From positions 99,898 through 163,897 of the forward strand of contig JBBHKE010002976.1 in NCBI GenBank assembly GCA_037447655.1: a DNA stretch of 64,000 bases. Reading direction: 5' to 3'. The translations under genes were made by a program, and so were the position numbers. Within the stretch, counting starts at the first letter, position 1, and each line of letters opens with the position of its first letter. Positions 35,001 to 46,469 of the stretch are shown piece by piece. A model generated the notes under the pieces. It did no database searches. It was not told the origin of the DNA and was given only the letters and a program-made list of their open reading frames with translations. The DNA comes from Zygnema cylindricum. Lineage: Eukaryota; Streptophyta; Zygnematophyceae; Zygnematales; Zygnemataceae.

Positions 35001-35382
35001 TTACAATACAAACGATTCTGTATATACATTTGCATATCACAAATAATGTTTTACTTAGCATTGAGCTTATTTGGCATTAGAATTGTGTTTTTACCTCGCA
35101 TGGGATTGGGCCCACAATTGATTCGCAAAGATTTTGCCAAGTATAGAACTGCCAATCTTTTTTAGTTTTTTCTTTCTTAGTTTATTTTCTTATTTTTTTT
35201 ATTCAAAATGTTCGTGTTACAGAGAAGGAAGAAAGAAAATAAATGTTCGATCGGTAAGATTTGATATCCGAGGAGAAGCTCGCACGCTTCTTGTTGCAAT
35301 AAGAGATATTCGAAAAGGAGAACGACTTTATTACGATTACAATGGCCTCCATCACAGTTATCCGACCGAACATTTTGATTGA
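29022..35382 (+). CDS. ATXR6: ATXR5/6-type histone H3K27 monomethyltransferase, 8 exons, 505 residues
   Basis: Exons: 29,022-29,058; 29,614-29,702; 30,466-31,093; 31,445-31,513; 32,137-32,357; 32,859-32,959; 33,200-33,412; 35,223-35,382. All are GT-AG with matching phases. Residues 200-244 are a C4HC3 PHD finger (ICDKCERGHHMFCLRP), which in this family reads the H3 tail. QKRIIDFF at 257-264 is a PCNA-interacting (PIP) box, placing the enzyme at replication forks. A conserved linker (MASLATALTAVNAEF) leads to the SET domain (about 360-505) with IITEYCGEVD, ICPDR, SGINN, EARTLLVAIRDI and GERLYYDYNG. The family deposits H3K27me1 on replication-dependent H3 and limits heterochromatin over-replication. 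Residues about 95-185 form a Lys/Asp/Val-rich degenerate repeat that I do not know from the family. The usual Asn-His after SGIN is Asn-Thr (Thr451). ATXR5 versus ATXR6 cannot be decided. Confidence 0.93.
29790..30465. repeat. CT-rich low-complexity second intron of the methyltransferase gene
   Basis: Almost the whole intron is TCCCTC/TCATC-type pyrimidine repeat running up to the CCCCCTCAG acceptor. The long open frames seen here read as Ser/Pro/Leu repeats and are not coding. Confidence 0.75.
33715..34735. repeat. ATATCGA-rich segment and a 134-bp tandem duplication in methyltransferase intron 7
   Basis: GATATCGATATGTCG-like palindromic words cluster at 33,715-33,840 and again at 34,360-34,470, like the element at 3,847. 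From about 34,464 a segment starting ATCAGCTAAACCTAATCC is repeated at about 34,598, including the T-rich block and AAAGAGCTGTC. The two copies are nearly identical, so the duplication is recent. Confidence 0.7.
34740..34975. repeat. TA-flanked MITE, short form (copy G), inside intron 7
   Basis: It starts TACACCGTGGAACACTATTA and ends ATAGCATTTCATGTTGTA, with TTAGAGTTAATAATTC and TTAATAACGCTA inside. This is a diverged 236-bp copy of the family at 57,800, lying in an intron of the histone methyltransferase gene. Confidence 0.6.
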
Positions 35383-37354
35383 ATTGGAAATCAAACTTCA
35401 AATCAAATTTGAAATCGCAATTTGAGTCAAACTCGATAAAACGGGAGAGAACTCTTCTTGTAATCAAGGTCTTTTAGAGTTTTTCAGAGTTTCAGAGGGT
35501 TTAAGGCTGAGTGAAATTGTCACAAGATAGAGAATACGGCATTAGACTCAGAGAATATTCAGTTTGTAGGTCCGAACACCACTCCCTCTCCTTTTTTTCC
35601 CCCTTTTTGTTATCATTGTGCCTAGGTTTAGTTTTGTTTACCAATACGGAGTTTTTCGAACCAAAGTGAAATCAGTTCAATTCTGAAAATTTTAGTTTTT
35701 CCCGCAGCTAGATAAAGTTACAGAAATTACTGTAGAAATTAGAGTGGCATCATTCCTAAATCATAAATAGCTATAACAAAATTGTGAATTTGAGTGATCA
35801 CTTTAGTCAATAGGTACGTTTTGAATAGCTGTAGTTGATTCCGACAGGAAATTCCAGTAAGTGTAAATAGTTTTTTGTTTTCTTCCTTTTTTTGTCGGCC
35901 TGTCTTAATGAAAAAATGTGGAAATCTTTGAGAAAACGGAAAATGTTCGATAACATTTTGTTGTGGTGATGATCTCACTTTTGAATGTCATTTAGTATTT
36001 CTTTGAAAGAGGTACCGCTTTATTGAACTTAAATCTTTGCAATCCTGTCGAGTAAATTAAACTATTGAGAAACTATTTTTGCACTACTTGATATCGTTTC
36101 AAGAATTATGGGTGATAATGCTGAGAGAAGGAGAGACAGAGAGAGGAAGAGGGGAAAGATGGAAGCTCTATGTGCTCGGTGATTCAGTGTTTTCAATTAT
36201 CCTCAAACTGTAGTCTTTCTTCTTAAAAAATTTAATGGTTACAATTTAGGTTAAGTACTTAAACATTAGACAGACTTGCTGGGAAGAAGAACCTCTTTGA
36301 GATGAAAGAAACACAAGCAAGAAACTTTTTTTTTCCTCTGTTTGTTTGTTTGTTTGTAAGCAATGAATATTTTTACCAATTGCAGAATTATTACTTTTTG
36401 GTGTTTAAAGAGAGAAAAATTGCGATGGATACAGTAAGTTTTCTATTGATGTCTACTCACATACATTTTGTAGTTACATGCTTCCTGTATCCACATTATT
36501 TTTTGTTGGGGGAAGAATATCAAAGGTATAGGTTTGAGTATTTAATCGATACAGCACAAATCAAGACACGTTTTTTATTTTATGTTGTATTTCCGTTCTC
36601 TGTGCCTATACTGGTTTTTTAGATTTTTTTGGGGTTTTTTAGGTTTTTTTTATGGTTTTTGAGGGTTTTTGAGGGTCTTTTCAGGGTTTCTTAGGGTTAC
36701 CATAGTTTCCAAACAATCTATTTTGGGACTCGATATTTTGCCATCGAGTGTTGCTCTGCTTTGAAATTGAACTTAACAATGTTTTCATGTGCATGACGTT
36801 TTTTCTTTTTTAATGGTTTTTTATTCACCGGCATACTTTTGGTTATGCATCTAATTTCTCGACTCGACAAAGTCCAAGGAAAACATTGTAGAAGCATGTT
36901 TTTTTTTCTTTTTCTTTTTACATTTTGACGATAGAAACAAAAACAAAATCAAAAGAAGACCTCAAAAGGGACCTGGGAGGATGGAGGGAGAGGGAGGAGG
37001 GAGGAAGACGGAGGGAGGGAGGAAGAGGGAGGGAGAGGGATAAACAGGGGAAGGGGGCGGCTATGATGGCAGGAGGGAGAGAGCGAGCGACTAGCTCTCT
37101 CCACTTCCCCCTTCCCTCGCCCCCCTCCCTCTCTCCCTCCTTCCCACCCCCTCTACCTCCTCTTCCTTGCTCCTTCCCTCCTCCCTCCCTCCCTCTCTCC
37201 CTCCCTCCCGCCCTCTCTCTCCTTCCCAGACCTTCCCTCCCTCTTTCCCCCCTTCCCAACCATAAAAAACTCTTCATCTGCATATCGGTATCTCATCGAA
37301 AATCCGATGTATCGATAACATACAACACATCATTATCAGATTAAAAAAATATAT

Positions 37355-37362
<8 letters not shown>
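35383..37362. other. Intergenic DNA without a supported gene
   Basis: AT-rich DNA with short open frames. At about 36,625-36,705 there are GGGTTTTTT/TTAGGGTT words resembling decayed plant telomere repeats. From 36,960 to 37,255 there is a GGGAGGGAGG run followed by a CCTCCCTCC run, so the strand asymmetry reverses and the segment could fold back on itself. Confidence 0.5.
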
Positions 37363-37397
<35 letters not shown>

Positions 37398-37515
37398 GTA
37401 CATACACGTACATACGTATATACGTACGTAGACGTATATACGTAAGTACACGTACATAGGTATATACATATGTACGTACGTACACGTATATGCGTATGTA
37501 CGTACGTATGCACGT
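37363..37515. repeat. (TA)n followed by ACGTAC/GTATAC repeat
   Basis: A pure TA run of about 35 bp is followed by about 120 bp of alternating purine/pyrimidine TACGTACATACGTA words, a likely flexible or Z-prone microsatellite. Confidence 0.85.
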
Positions 37516-37599
37516 TTGGAAATTTCTATCTCAACGTTCGAAAATCGGTTTATCCATTACCGCCATCTCTATAGAACTCTCCCCCTCGTACAATGATTA

Positions 37600-38250
37600 T
37601 TTTTTAACACACCATATTTGGGGTGGATATCCAAGAAAGTCGCGAGGTCATTTGTCTTTTTGTGCTTTATTGGCTCTTAATCCTGATTGGTCGGTCCTCC
37701 CGGTCGATGTTTTCAATGCCTTCTATTCGGTGGAATGGGATTTTATTTTTCCATTGCTTATGATTCCCTTTTGTGTGAGCTTTGTACTCTTTGACGAGCA
37801 ACCTCCCTTTTTCAACTTATAGTGATGGTTATATCTCTCCTCTTCTATCCTCTGCAATCGATAGCCGTTTTGTCTTTTGTCGGGGACACTTGTGCTCTTG
37901 CTCCTGTCGCTCCTCGTCTTTTGGACGGTATCGTCTCTTTTAAAAAGTCGATTTTGGTGGGGGTCGGGTCACTTCCTCCCCTTGCTCTAGTGAACATGAC
38001 GGCTTTCTCTGCCCTCGTTATGGAGCTCAATATGCGTCTCTAATACTTGATTTCTGTAAAAGTCATCACTGATCGATCCGAGCTTCTCAAGGTGTTTTCC
38101 CACTCACTCCCACTTGCCCGATTTCTCACCTGTCGAGGCATTTCTTTCCGGAGCCCGGCTATTGGTGACCTGTCCTTTCACTCTTCGCTTCACATCTACC
38201 AATTTATTCCTGTACTCATATTTCAGTCTCGTTATCTTAAATTTTCAGTC
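37600..38250 (+). pseudogene. Decayed reverse-transcriptase fragments
   Basis: Two frames together read like part of a retroelement RT. At about 37,640-37,760, SFCALLALNPDWSVL is followed by PVDVFNAFYSV, resembling the catalytic-region motif (hDhxNAFNS) of non-LTR-type RTs. At about 37,870-37,935, SFVGDTCALAPVAPRLLDG resembles the later [YF]-x-D-D-T-x-x-LGP motif with one Asp changed to Gly. The pieces lie in different frames with stops between and there is no endonuclease, so this is a relic. The segment is more GC-rich than its flanks. Confidence 0.45.
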
Positions 38251-39047
38251 TCCCTCGTCCGCCGTTGCTCAACGCTCTCGTCTTTTTGTGCGCCCGTGTT
38301 CTCGCGCCAACTGGCGTCTATTTCCTCCGCTGTTCGCACTCGGGGGAGTTTGGGGTTTTTTTTGTTAGAGAATGTTTTATTTAGCTGTTGGTTTGTGGTT
38401 ACTATTCTTTTCCGTGTACCATGGTTGTTTTCCCTTCCCTGTATGTTCAACCCTTTTCAGTTACTTTTGTTTATATGTTCATCTGTTTTACATTGGTTTG
38501 TATCCCTCGGTGTTTGGTTTCTCGGTTTCTTTCTCTTGCTGTTTTTTTCCTTCGTTCCTGTTTTCTTTTTTGCTTAACCGCCGAAGTTTTCTAGTGGAGC
38601 TCACTCTCAATCGCATTATTTTTGTTTTAGGGCAAAATAAAACTGAGAGAAAAAAAAATGAATAGTTTTGGATTTGTTGTCCATACTTTCGAATAAAAAA
38701 AAGGAAAAACTCGAGATAACAGATTTGAACATATTGGGACGAGCAAAGGGAGAGGGAGAGGGGGAGAGAGAGAGGCAGAGGTGGAAGGAGAGGGAAAAAA
38801 AAGACCTCAAACGGAAAAAACGAACCTATCATTGCATACCAGGAAGTTGACCACCAGAAAGTGTTGAAAACAGTTCCTTGATGACATAAAAGTCATTTTT
38901 TTTATGCCTCTAAAATGGCCTCATTACATTATTGCTTTCCTCTCCATACTTCTTTTTCTACTTGTTTTCAGTCCAAACGAATATTTAAAAAGAAGAAAAG
39001 AGAGCTCCAGAGAAACACTTAAAACTACATTATTTTATTTTGAAATC

Positions 39048-42000
39048 TTATCGTAAAGATTTCTTTTTGTTCCATTCTACCGCAAGTTGCAAAAAATCTT
39101 CTTTTCGTCTCTTATACTCTCCGTATCGTAAAAAAAAATAGCCCAAATAATCAAAGTCAATGGGGGAATATTTTGCCTGTCAAAAGGTTTAAAAAAAAAC
39201 TGGTTAAGAACAGGCTAACGAGCCTACCAAAAATAAAAAAATTGAACGAAAATACATACAGATATAATTGTTGTTGTCTGAAAATACTTTTCAAATTGAA
39301 AAAAAAAAAAATTGACAGGAAAAAAAAACCAACAGCGTCGGATCAGATCGAAAGGCGTTTCGGAAATCTTGGTGCAGTTTGAACGGGTCAGCGAGAGATC
39401 ATTGAGGGATCAGGAGGAGGCGTCAGAAAAATCAGGAGGGAATGTGAAAACGCGCGCATGGCGGAATCGATCAGAAAGGATGGCTCTCAGTGAAGTCCAG
39501 GTCCGTTAGTTATCCGGGCAATAATCAATATCAGTCCGCTCAATCAGGTCCGTCAGGTCACCTATTTTCATTCAATAAAAAGGGACTATTAACTGGTTAA
39601 GGGCATACAGCCTCAATCGCTATGACCGTTAAGAAATAGAAAGCCCGGGTTTATTTTAATGTTATCGAAAGTTAATTGCGTCCAAGCGAGGTGGATGGTT
39701 TGTCAACCGGTTACCAAAGTAGCGTGAGGAAAAAAAAACAACTAAAATTATTAACGCTAATTTATGAGTTAGGGGTTCAAGAAAAACAGCACTGAATTAG
39801 TGTTCTTAATGCTAATAGCAATTAACGGTGTACGTATTGGACCTGACTATTTTTGAGCGTCTATCGGAGTTTGCCCATTTTAGATTTCGCATTTTTTTTG
39901 GAATTTTTACTTGAAAATTTTAACCTAAAAAAAATTGATCCTACCAAGAATATGGAGACAAACGGATGTTTTGCAGTTGACAAATATTCCTGCCAAATAT
40001 TCTCCTAGAATGGCTAAAATCTCGCGGTACAGATAAAATCTTCATTGTTGTTTTGATTTCTATTTCTCAACCGACAATTGAACAAGCAAAAAATGTTAAA
40101 TATGTTTTGGAGACACGTTGTTTTCATCATTTTCGGTTTAAAAAAGCAATTCATAAAGAAGTCACGTCATTTTGGTCAGAACTCCAATATTTGCATGCAT
40201 TTAAGAATAAAAAAAAAACAAGAAAAAACACAAAATAAAGAAAACCAGAAGGAAAGAAATAAAAACAAAAAAACAGAAAAAACATGAAGAAAAGAAATGC
40301 GATCGATCAGCATTTACACGTCGAAAAGGAATAAAACTCACCCTTTCAGGATCTTCAGGGTGGAGATAACACCGAAAAAACCAATACTGAGCTTTTTTTG
40401 TGGGGTATCTGCAAACCGCTCCCTCTAACAGAAATTTTAACATACAAACAATGTCTTTTTAGGACTCTACCTGACATCAATCGTTTCTGAGTTTTCTGGT
40501 AATTTTAGGCAATTTTTGGTGTAATATTGGTGATTTTCTTGGTATATTTTGGTATTCATTCCTGGTTTTTGGTGAGTTTTAGAAACTCACAATTTATAAT
40601 CGCAGTCAAATCCTGCGTATTCGCAGAAATGATTTCCGAGATCAAAACCTCGAAACCCATATGCTCCATACTCATAATCTATAATATAAAATTTTCCTGC
40701 GTACAAAAAAATACGACTTTCCAGTTAGAAATTCCACAAAAAAAAACGAAAAAACAAAAAGAGAGGAACACATTCCAGAATCTCCGATACGGTAAATGAC
40801 ATTATAGCTTAAAAAATTAGACAGAAGAAAATTCTAATTCGAATTTAGTTATTTATCTCAATCAATTTATCATCGCTAAAAACTCAAATTCAAGAAAACT
40901 AGAAAAGGAAAAAAGAGAACAATTTCATTAATTAAGAACGAGAAAAAATTGTACCTTTCTTTTCATCATACATAAAATTTCCTGACAGAAGGTCATTATG
41001 GCAAAACACAATAGGAGAACTTAATTTATCGCTTTCCTCCTGTCCCTCCCTCCCATGTGTCACTACATGAGATTAATTTATGAAAAATAAGTAAAGCATT
41101 AGAAGTGAAGTTTTGAAGTAAAAAATTAGCAAAGAAAGGAGTATCACAGAGAACAAACAACCCATAACTATAAAAAAGAACAAAGAAGAAAAAAAGTTTA
41201 TGGTTTAAAGTTAATCAAATCTTTGTTTCCACTCGAAGAGGCTAGTCCGCAATTACCTCGAGTAGACAAAAAGAATAAAAACCTTTAAAAGGAAAATATA
41301 TATTGAACTTGAGAACGTCAACAGGATTTCTAAAGAGCGAGAATATAATGTACCATTTTGCCTCAAAAACTTGGCAAATAAGACATAAACTTTCTTTCGA
41401 GTATGTTTCTGTCTCCTTCTATGTATCAAGAACTTGTTTAAAATACAAATTTGAGTACATTTTTTTCAAAGAAAATGATAAGCGCATAAACTTAATTTTA
41501 AACTTTCTAAATAAAGTCACACATCCTAAAGAGTCCTCACCTTCAATTCTTCGATATCTCTTCGGATTTGACCGAAATCAATCTTCTCAATTTTTTCCTT
41601 TTTAACCGAATCGTCGAAGGAGAGATTTGAAGCTGCATTCACCACAGCCCACTTACCCACTTACACTAAACAAAAAAAAAATGTAGTTGGTTCCTAATTC
41701 CTCAATTCTTTGCCCCCCTTCCTTTACAAAATGCATGTTCATTGTAATTAACAAAGTATTGACAAAAAGGATCTCTTGTTCACAAGCACCCACCTCTTAA
41801 CGCTAACGTAAAAAGGATTTCCCATCATTTTGAACGTTTATGTTGTAGATAATTCTTCAAAATTATGTGCAACAGTTCGATCTAATACAGAATACGAGTG
41901 CGAGACACTCTTGATTAGCGAGAACCATAATGTAAATTACAGCTGTTTACACAATAGTGAACTTGAAACAAAAACCACACTATTGCTGGTTTCGATTATA

Positions 42001-45000
42001 GATAACTTTCCGATTTTTTTTTTTTAAAATCCACCTACCAAGTTCTAAATACTTGATTATGGTTGGCCATAATTGTGACTCCTTTGATCCAGGAACCTCG
42101 ACGGAATGGAAATCTCGAACCGCTTTTGCAATAAGAGAAACCATTTTAGGTTCACTCATATCTGCAAAAGTTCATGGCTAAGTGAATATTTGATAGCAAT
42201 TGCCAGTCATTTGCACCCATTGAAACCTTGTGCTCTTCGAATTTGTTTGTTGCATCCCTCAACACTATTTTTTCAATTTCACAATAAGATTTAAAGAGAA
42301 GAACAGTAAAATTTCTTCACTAAATAAGAAAAACAAACCTTGAGGCTCCAATGTACGTGCGTGAATGAAGGATTGGACAACTCCATTTTCGAAAGAACCA
42401 ATCAGTTTTGCACCAAAACCGGCAGATGAAAGGAGCTTTATGGCCTGTTGACCAATAGAAAAGAGGGAGATAATTAAAATTTACATTTGCTTCAAACTCT
42501 TGACATATACAGAAAAGGGAACCCATTCTGGAAAAAAGAAATCTCTCCTCCAACCCATCAGAAAAGGCATATAAACCTTAATAATGAAGATAGGGCGGCC
42601 TGTTATACAGAATCCTTTTTAGAGCAGAGCAGGCAATTTAACTGATTTTGACCATAATTGACTTATTTGAAGCTATTGATTTAACTAATTTGGTTTCAGT
42701 GCATTTAATATTTAAAAAACAGCCCCTGCGTTATCATCTCAGATTTTTCTGAGTTTACTGCTTTTGCTGATTTTGCTGAACTAATTTGGTTTCATTAAGG
42801 TTCAGATTCCATTAAAATACCTGCCATTCTCGTTCCCGGTCAATAACAATTTCGGTGTTGGGACCAAAAACTCTCACAGTCACAGGCTGTAGATCCTCTC
42901 TCTCCTCCTTAGGCTTCACCACAAGTACTGCAGATTCGACATTACTTCAATTTTAGAAAAAAACGAAAAAAACAAACAGAAAAAGAAAAAACACCACAAA
43001 TAGAAGCTATTAATGCCCCAGCTACCTGAAACCCTAATCTCTGTTGGTGAGCTTTTTTTATCTCCCACCATTTCTTGACTTTGCATCCAACAACGTCATT
43101 GAAGACCATAGTTTTAATGTGCGGAAAGCATGTGAACACGGTATGTGGTCAGACTGTATTACATGCTTACTTAACCATAAAAATGTGCTTTTCACAGTCT
43201 AATCGCATATATTATTTCCATACCTTTTCGCACATAAACAAATTTTAATAAACAAATAAAAACTATATTTCAGACACACCAGGCAAGTTGTGACACAAAT
43301 AAACGATTACCGATTAACAGAGAAACATCAGTGGACAGTCATACGGAGAGAAAAAGAAGAGAACGGAGAAATATACACATATACAAACACATACTTACAA
43401 ATGTTGGTGATTCCACCCGAAAGTTGAGCCACTCCCAACTGTTCGTCAGCAAGTTCTTTGAACTGAGGCACCAGCTCCAGACAAATCGCCCTTCACCCCC
43501 ATAACTTCTACGTTTTAGTGTGACTCGTGACGAAATAATACACAGATTCTAAGTAAATATATATTAAACCTTTAGCAAAATGAATTTTAATTCACATTCT
43601 TGGCTTCTCGAGCTCCAATGAAATGCCTATGTATCTCACAATTTTCTCTCCGCGTGACTGTATTCTAGGGAGTTTTAATGTTTTCTATACCATTGGCATT
43701 TTGATATAGCTTAATTATTCTTTTGAAAACAAAACATGAAAGTTCTAGAGGCAATAAAACAATCGGGAACTGTCTTTGGAATTTGAAAGTTTATAAGGAG
43801 CAAGTTTGTGAACTCTCAAGCATGATGTTTGGTTGTTTTTGAACATACCAATGCGATTTTCTGCAAACTCATGTGTAAAGTTTGAAACTTTGTTCACTTG
43901 CGTGAGAATTTCAAGTGCAAACCATAAAGGTTAAAACCTAATTCAAAATGATCCTTACACTAGTAGCACTATGATTGGAAAAACAAAACTAAGGGTTCAT
44001 TTCCACAGTACTTTGACTTCACATATCACTTCTTTGCCTGGGTGTTAAATGGTCTAAAGTCATCCAATGCAAATTCGACTACATTTGATCAAAATGGACA
44101 AAAAAAGCATGTAGTTGTGAACAAATAAATTGATTTATATAGCTCAGCATGCCTAGATTAAAGAAATGATGGTAAAACTGCTTGCATTAAAGCTTGTTAC
44201 TGTTCACTCATACAAGTTTGGAGATTCAAAATTTTTTGTCCACGGTTTTAAACTTTGCAAACAAAAAAGACATCAAAAAATTTGGAGATGCAAAATTTGA
44301 ATGCAGTTTTTAAGGTTGTAAATTTAAGGCGTGCATCTCAAAAATTTGGAAATTGCAAGTTCTTGATTCTTTTGAGCATTGAATTTTAGAAAAAGCGAGA
44401 AATTCGCAAAATTGGAAAGTCCAAACGAGTTCGGAGGCACGAAACTCCTGGGCACGTGGCATTCCCCATTTTACGCTCTGAAAAAATTTCTAGATCCTAA
44501 TGATAAACTTTTAAACTCCACTTGGGATTTTAGAAGTTTGAATTAAAGGTTTTTTCTTTTATCAAGCAATCATTGCATGCATACTGCTCAGATATTTTAC
44601 AGTTGCCACGACACATAAAATGTAACCGAAGGAAGAAAAATAATGCGACAGCCGGCAATTTGAAGGCCTTTTCCTGAAAAATTCTATGAAAACTTATTCA
44701 AAATCGAATAAAACCAAGACAACAATCTTTTTTTTTCTTCAAGAAACAGTAGGAATCTCATTTCAGTGACGCCCAGAGATCCCTTGCAAAAATCTTTAAA
44801 ACCTCCCTCAATTTCAGTAAAGCTTACAGACGAACTAATAAAAAATGCCAGAAAAAAAATCAAGAATCCTATACCACAAAAAAGTCAAGTTTTTTTCTGC
44901 TCAAATGAGTGGCTATCTTTGTTTTTTGACCAATAATTCTCTTTCTAAATGGCCTCGGGCGTTTAGTACACTCCAATTGTCATTACAAAGTGCATAATTC

Positions 45001-45135
45001 AAGCCAACTCCACATATACCATTGCAGAAACAGTGAATTCCATGCATACCTGACTGTGCTATGCACCTGGTCAGTTTTTTCATCCAGATTCACTCTAAGC
45101 AATGACCGTGGAACATCTGGAACTGAAGAAACCAT
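39048..45135 (-). CDS. Ethanolamine/choline kinase (plant ethanolamine kinase type), 10 exons found, one apparently missing
   Basis: Exons: 45,135-45,050; 43,490-43,399; 42,927-42,821; 42,444-42,339; 42,161-42,039; 41,632-41,541; 41,039-40,955; 40,696-40,591; 40,408-40,342; 39,176-39,048. All phases agree, giving 330 residues as joined. The enzyme phosphorylates ethanolamine (perhaps choline) with ATP, the first CDP-ethanolamine pathway step, in the cytosol. Seen: LSGGITN near the N-terminus (nucleotide loop), VRVFGPNTEIVIDRERE, GFGAKLIGSFENGVVQSFI, the Brenner motif CHNDLLSGNF with the catalytic Asp, IDYEYGAYGFRGFDLGNHF (metal-binding Asp), and C-terminal SPIDFDYLGYFFLRYGEY. Between exons 9 and 10 the family normally has about 35 residues (a helix ending in a Trp-rich ASHxYWALWA-like stretch). 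I could not find it in 39,177-40,341. The ends are both phase 0, so its absence keeps frame. Confidence 0.88.
39740..39832. repeat. MITE fragment (copy F)
   Basis: The right terminus AATAGCAATTAACGGTGTA ends at 39,832 and is preceded by AACGCTAATT and TTAGTGTTCTTAATGC. The left terminus is not found. It lies in the last intron of the kinase gene, next to where the missing exon is expected. Confidence 0.5.
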
Positions 45136-45886
45136 TTGCAGCTCGAGGCAGTATAACTATTAAAAAAACAATAATAGCTTGAAATACTCTACCGAGGCGG
45201 ATTCTACACGTCCTTAAAAACAAGGATGTTTAAGGGGGAACTGAATTGCAGAATAATTGAACAAATCAACAAAGCAAAGGTTTGAAATCACAAGAAAGCT
45301 TCAGAGACCTTAAAACCGCACAGAACCAGACCTGGACCTAGCTGTTGATGTACAGTTACAAAAATGTATAGAATCAGATTTACCGGCCAATGCACAATAA
45401 TAGACGGCCAAGGTGGCGGAAATCTTGACGGCAACGTCCCAATGTCGGCAATTTGGAACAAAAATGAAAATTGTGATACTCAAGTAAAGTGCGGCTGACA
45501 TCACACTCTTTGACGTACTCAAGGAATATGGAAGTAATCGACGGCTACGATAGATACGGAATTTCAACATGACGAACAACAGCCAAATATTGTCTCTGGC
45601 TATTTTTAAATTTTGAATTCTGAATTTTTGGTTTACTGCGAATTGCCCGCGGTGCACAGATCCGTACGCATAAACGTGGAAAAACGTGTAAGAATTTGGC
45701 GGATGAGCTGGGACCTTCCAATTGACGACAGCTTGCAGGCTGATTTCGTTTGTGTGACTACGTGGAACTGTACTGCACTTGTGGTTGCAAAGACTTTGGT
45801 CGTTAGGCCAGCAGCTGACACGTGGTGTACAATACGTAATTTATTTTACGTAAAATACAAAAATAAAAACTCTTAAAATCATGTGC
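45136..45886. other. Intergenic DNA between kinase start and tRNA gene
   Basis: This is the upstream flank of the minus-strand kinase. A minus open frame, 45,310-45,657, has no features I recognise. ACACGTGG at about 45,819 contains a CACGTG core. No gene is supported. Confidence 0.4.
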
Positions 45887-45958
45887 GGTTCTATGGTGTA
45901 GTGGTTAGCACTCTAGACTTTGAATCTAGTGACCTGGGTTCAAATCCCGGTAGAACCT
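45887..45958 (+). tRNA. trnQ-UUG: tRNA-Gln (anticodon TTG)
   Basis: A 72-nt cloverleaf. The acceptor stem GGTTCTA pairs with TAGAACC. The D-arm (A box) is TGGTGTAGTGG. The anticodon stem CTAGA/TCTAG encloses CTTTGAA (anticodon TTG). The T-arm (B box) is GGTTCAAATCC. There is no intron and CCA is not encoded, as is usual in eukaryotes. A TTTT run 8 bp downstream can serve as the Pol III terminator. It reads CAA codons. Confidence 0.97.
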
Positions 45959-45959
45959 A

Positions 45960-46140
45960 AATATAATTTTACATTTTCTGTCCTGGTAATGCTCAAAATG
46001 ATAAGAGATTTTCTTAGAGAGCTTCGCAACTTTGGCTGCATTCTGCAAATTTTGTTCTGGTACTGTAATGTTCATAATGATGGTTAGAGAGCTTCGCAAA
46101 TCCCGGTAGATCGTGTGTAGACATATTTTATGCATTAACT
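45960..46140. repeat. Short duplication with tRNA-Gln 3' fragment
   Basis: GAGAGCTTCGCAA occurs twice (46,017 and 46,086), each preceded by a TTCTG(G)TACTGTAATG/TCCTGGTAATGCTC-like segment. The second copy runs into CAAATCCCGGTAGA, identical to the 3' T-arm/acceptor part of the neighbouring tRNA. It looks like a local duplication that carried a tRNA end. Confidence 0.5.
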
Positions 46141-46469
46141 TCTTTTTTTACTTGTGGTGCGCTCTGTTTTTGCTGCTAGCAATGGTCCCACTTTCGTATT
46201 GCTGTCATTCATAGTTTTGATGTAATGCTAATCCTATTTTGCCCGTATAGCTCTAAAGTCTAAACATGTCGGTGGCAGCTAACTGGTTCTGAACTTCTGA
46301 CGCGATTCCCTGCCGTCTAGAACGTTGATAGCGCAAATGAAGCTTCGATGACCTCCTGGCATGTGGAGCGCAAGGCTGCTCGACCACCGACAATGCTCCT
46401 TCGCTAACGAGCGCTAACGAGGTTCCCACGAGACAATTTAATTGCAATTCTGTGAAGGGAATTGATGGG

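Noticed and set aside
37274-37513. Tyr/Thr/Val-rich minus frame
   Set aside because: It is a translation of the TA/ACGTAC microsatellite.
45310-45657. 115-codon minus frame upstream of the kinase
   Set aside because: There are no recognisable motifs, it has AT-rich shadow character, and the kinase start at 45,135 is well supported without it.
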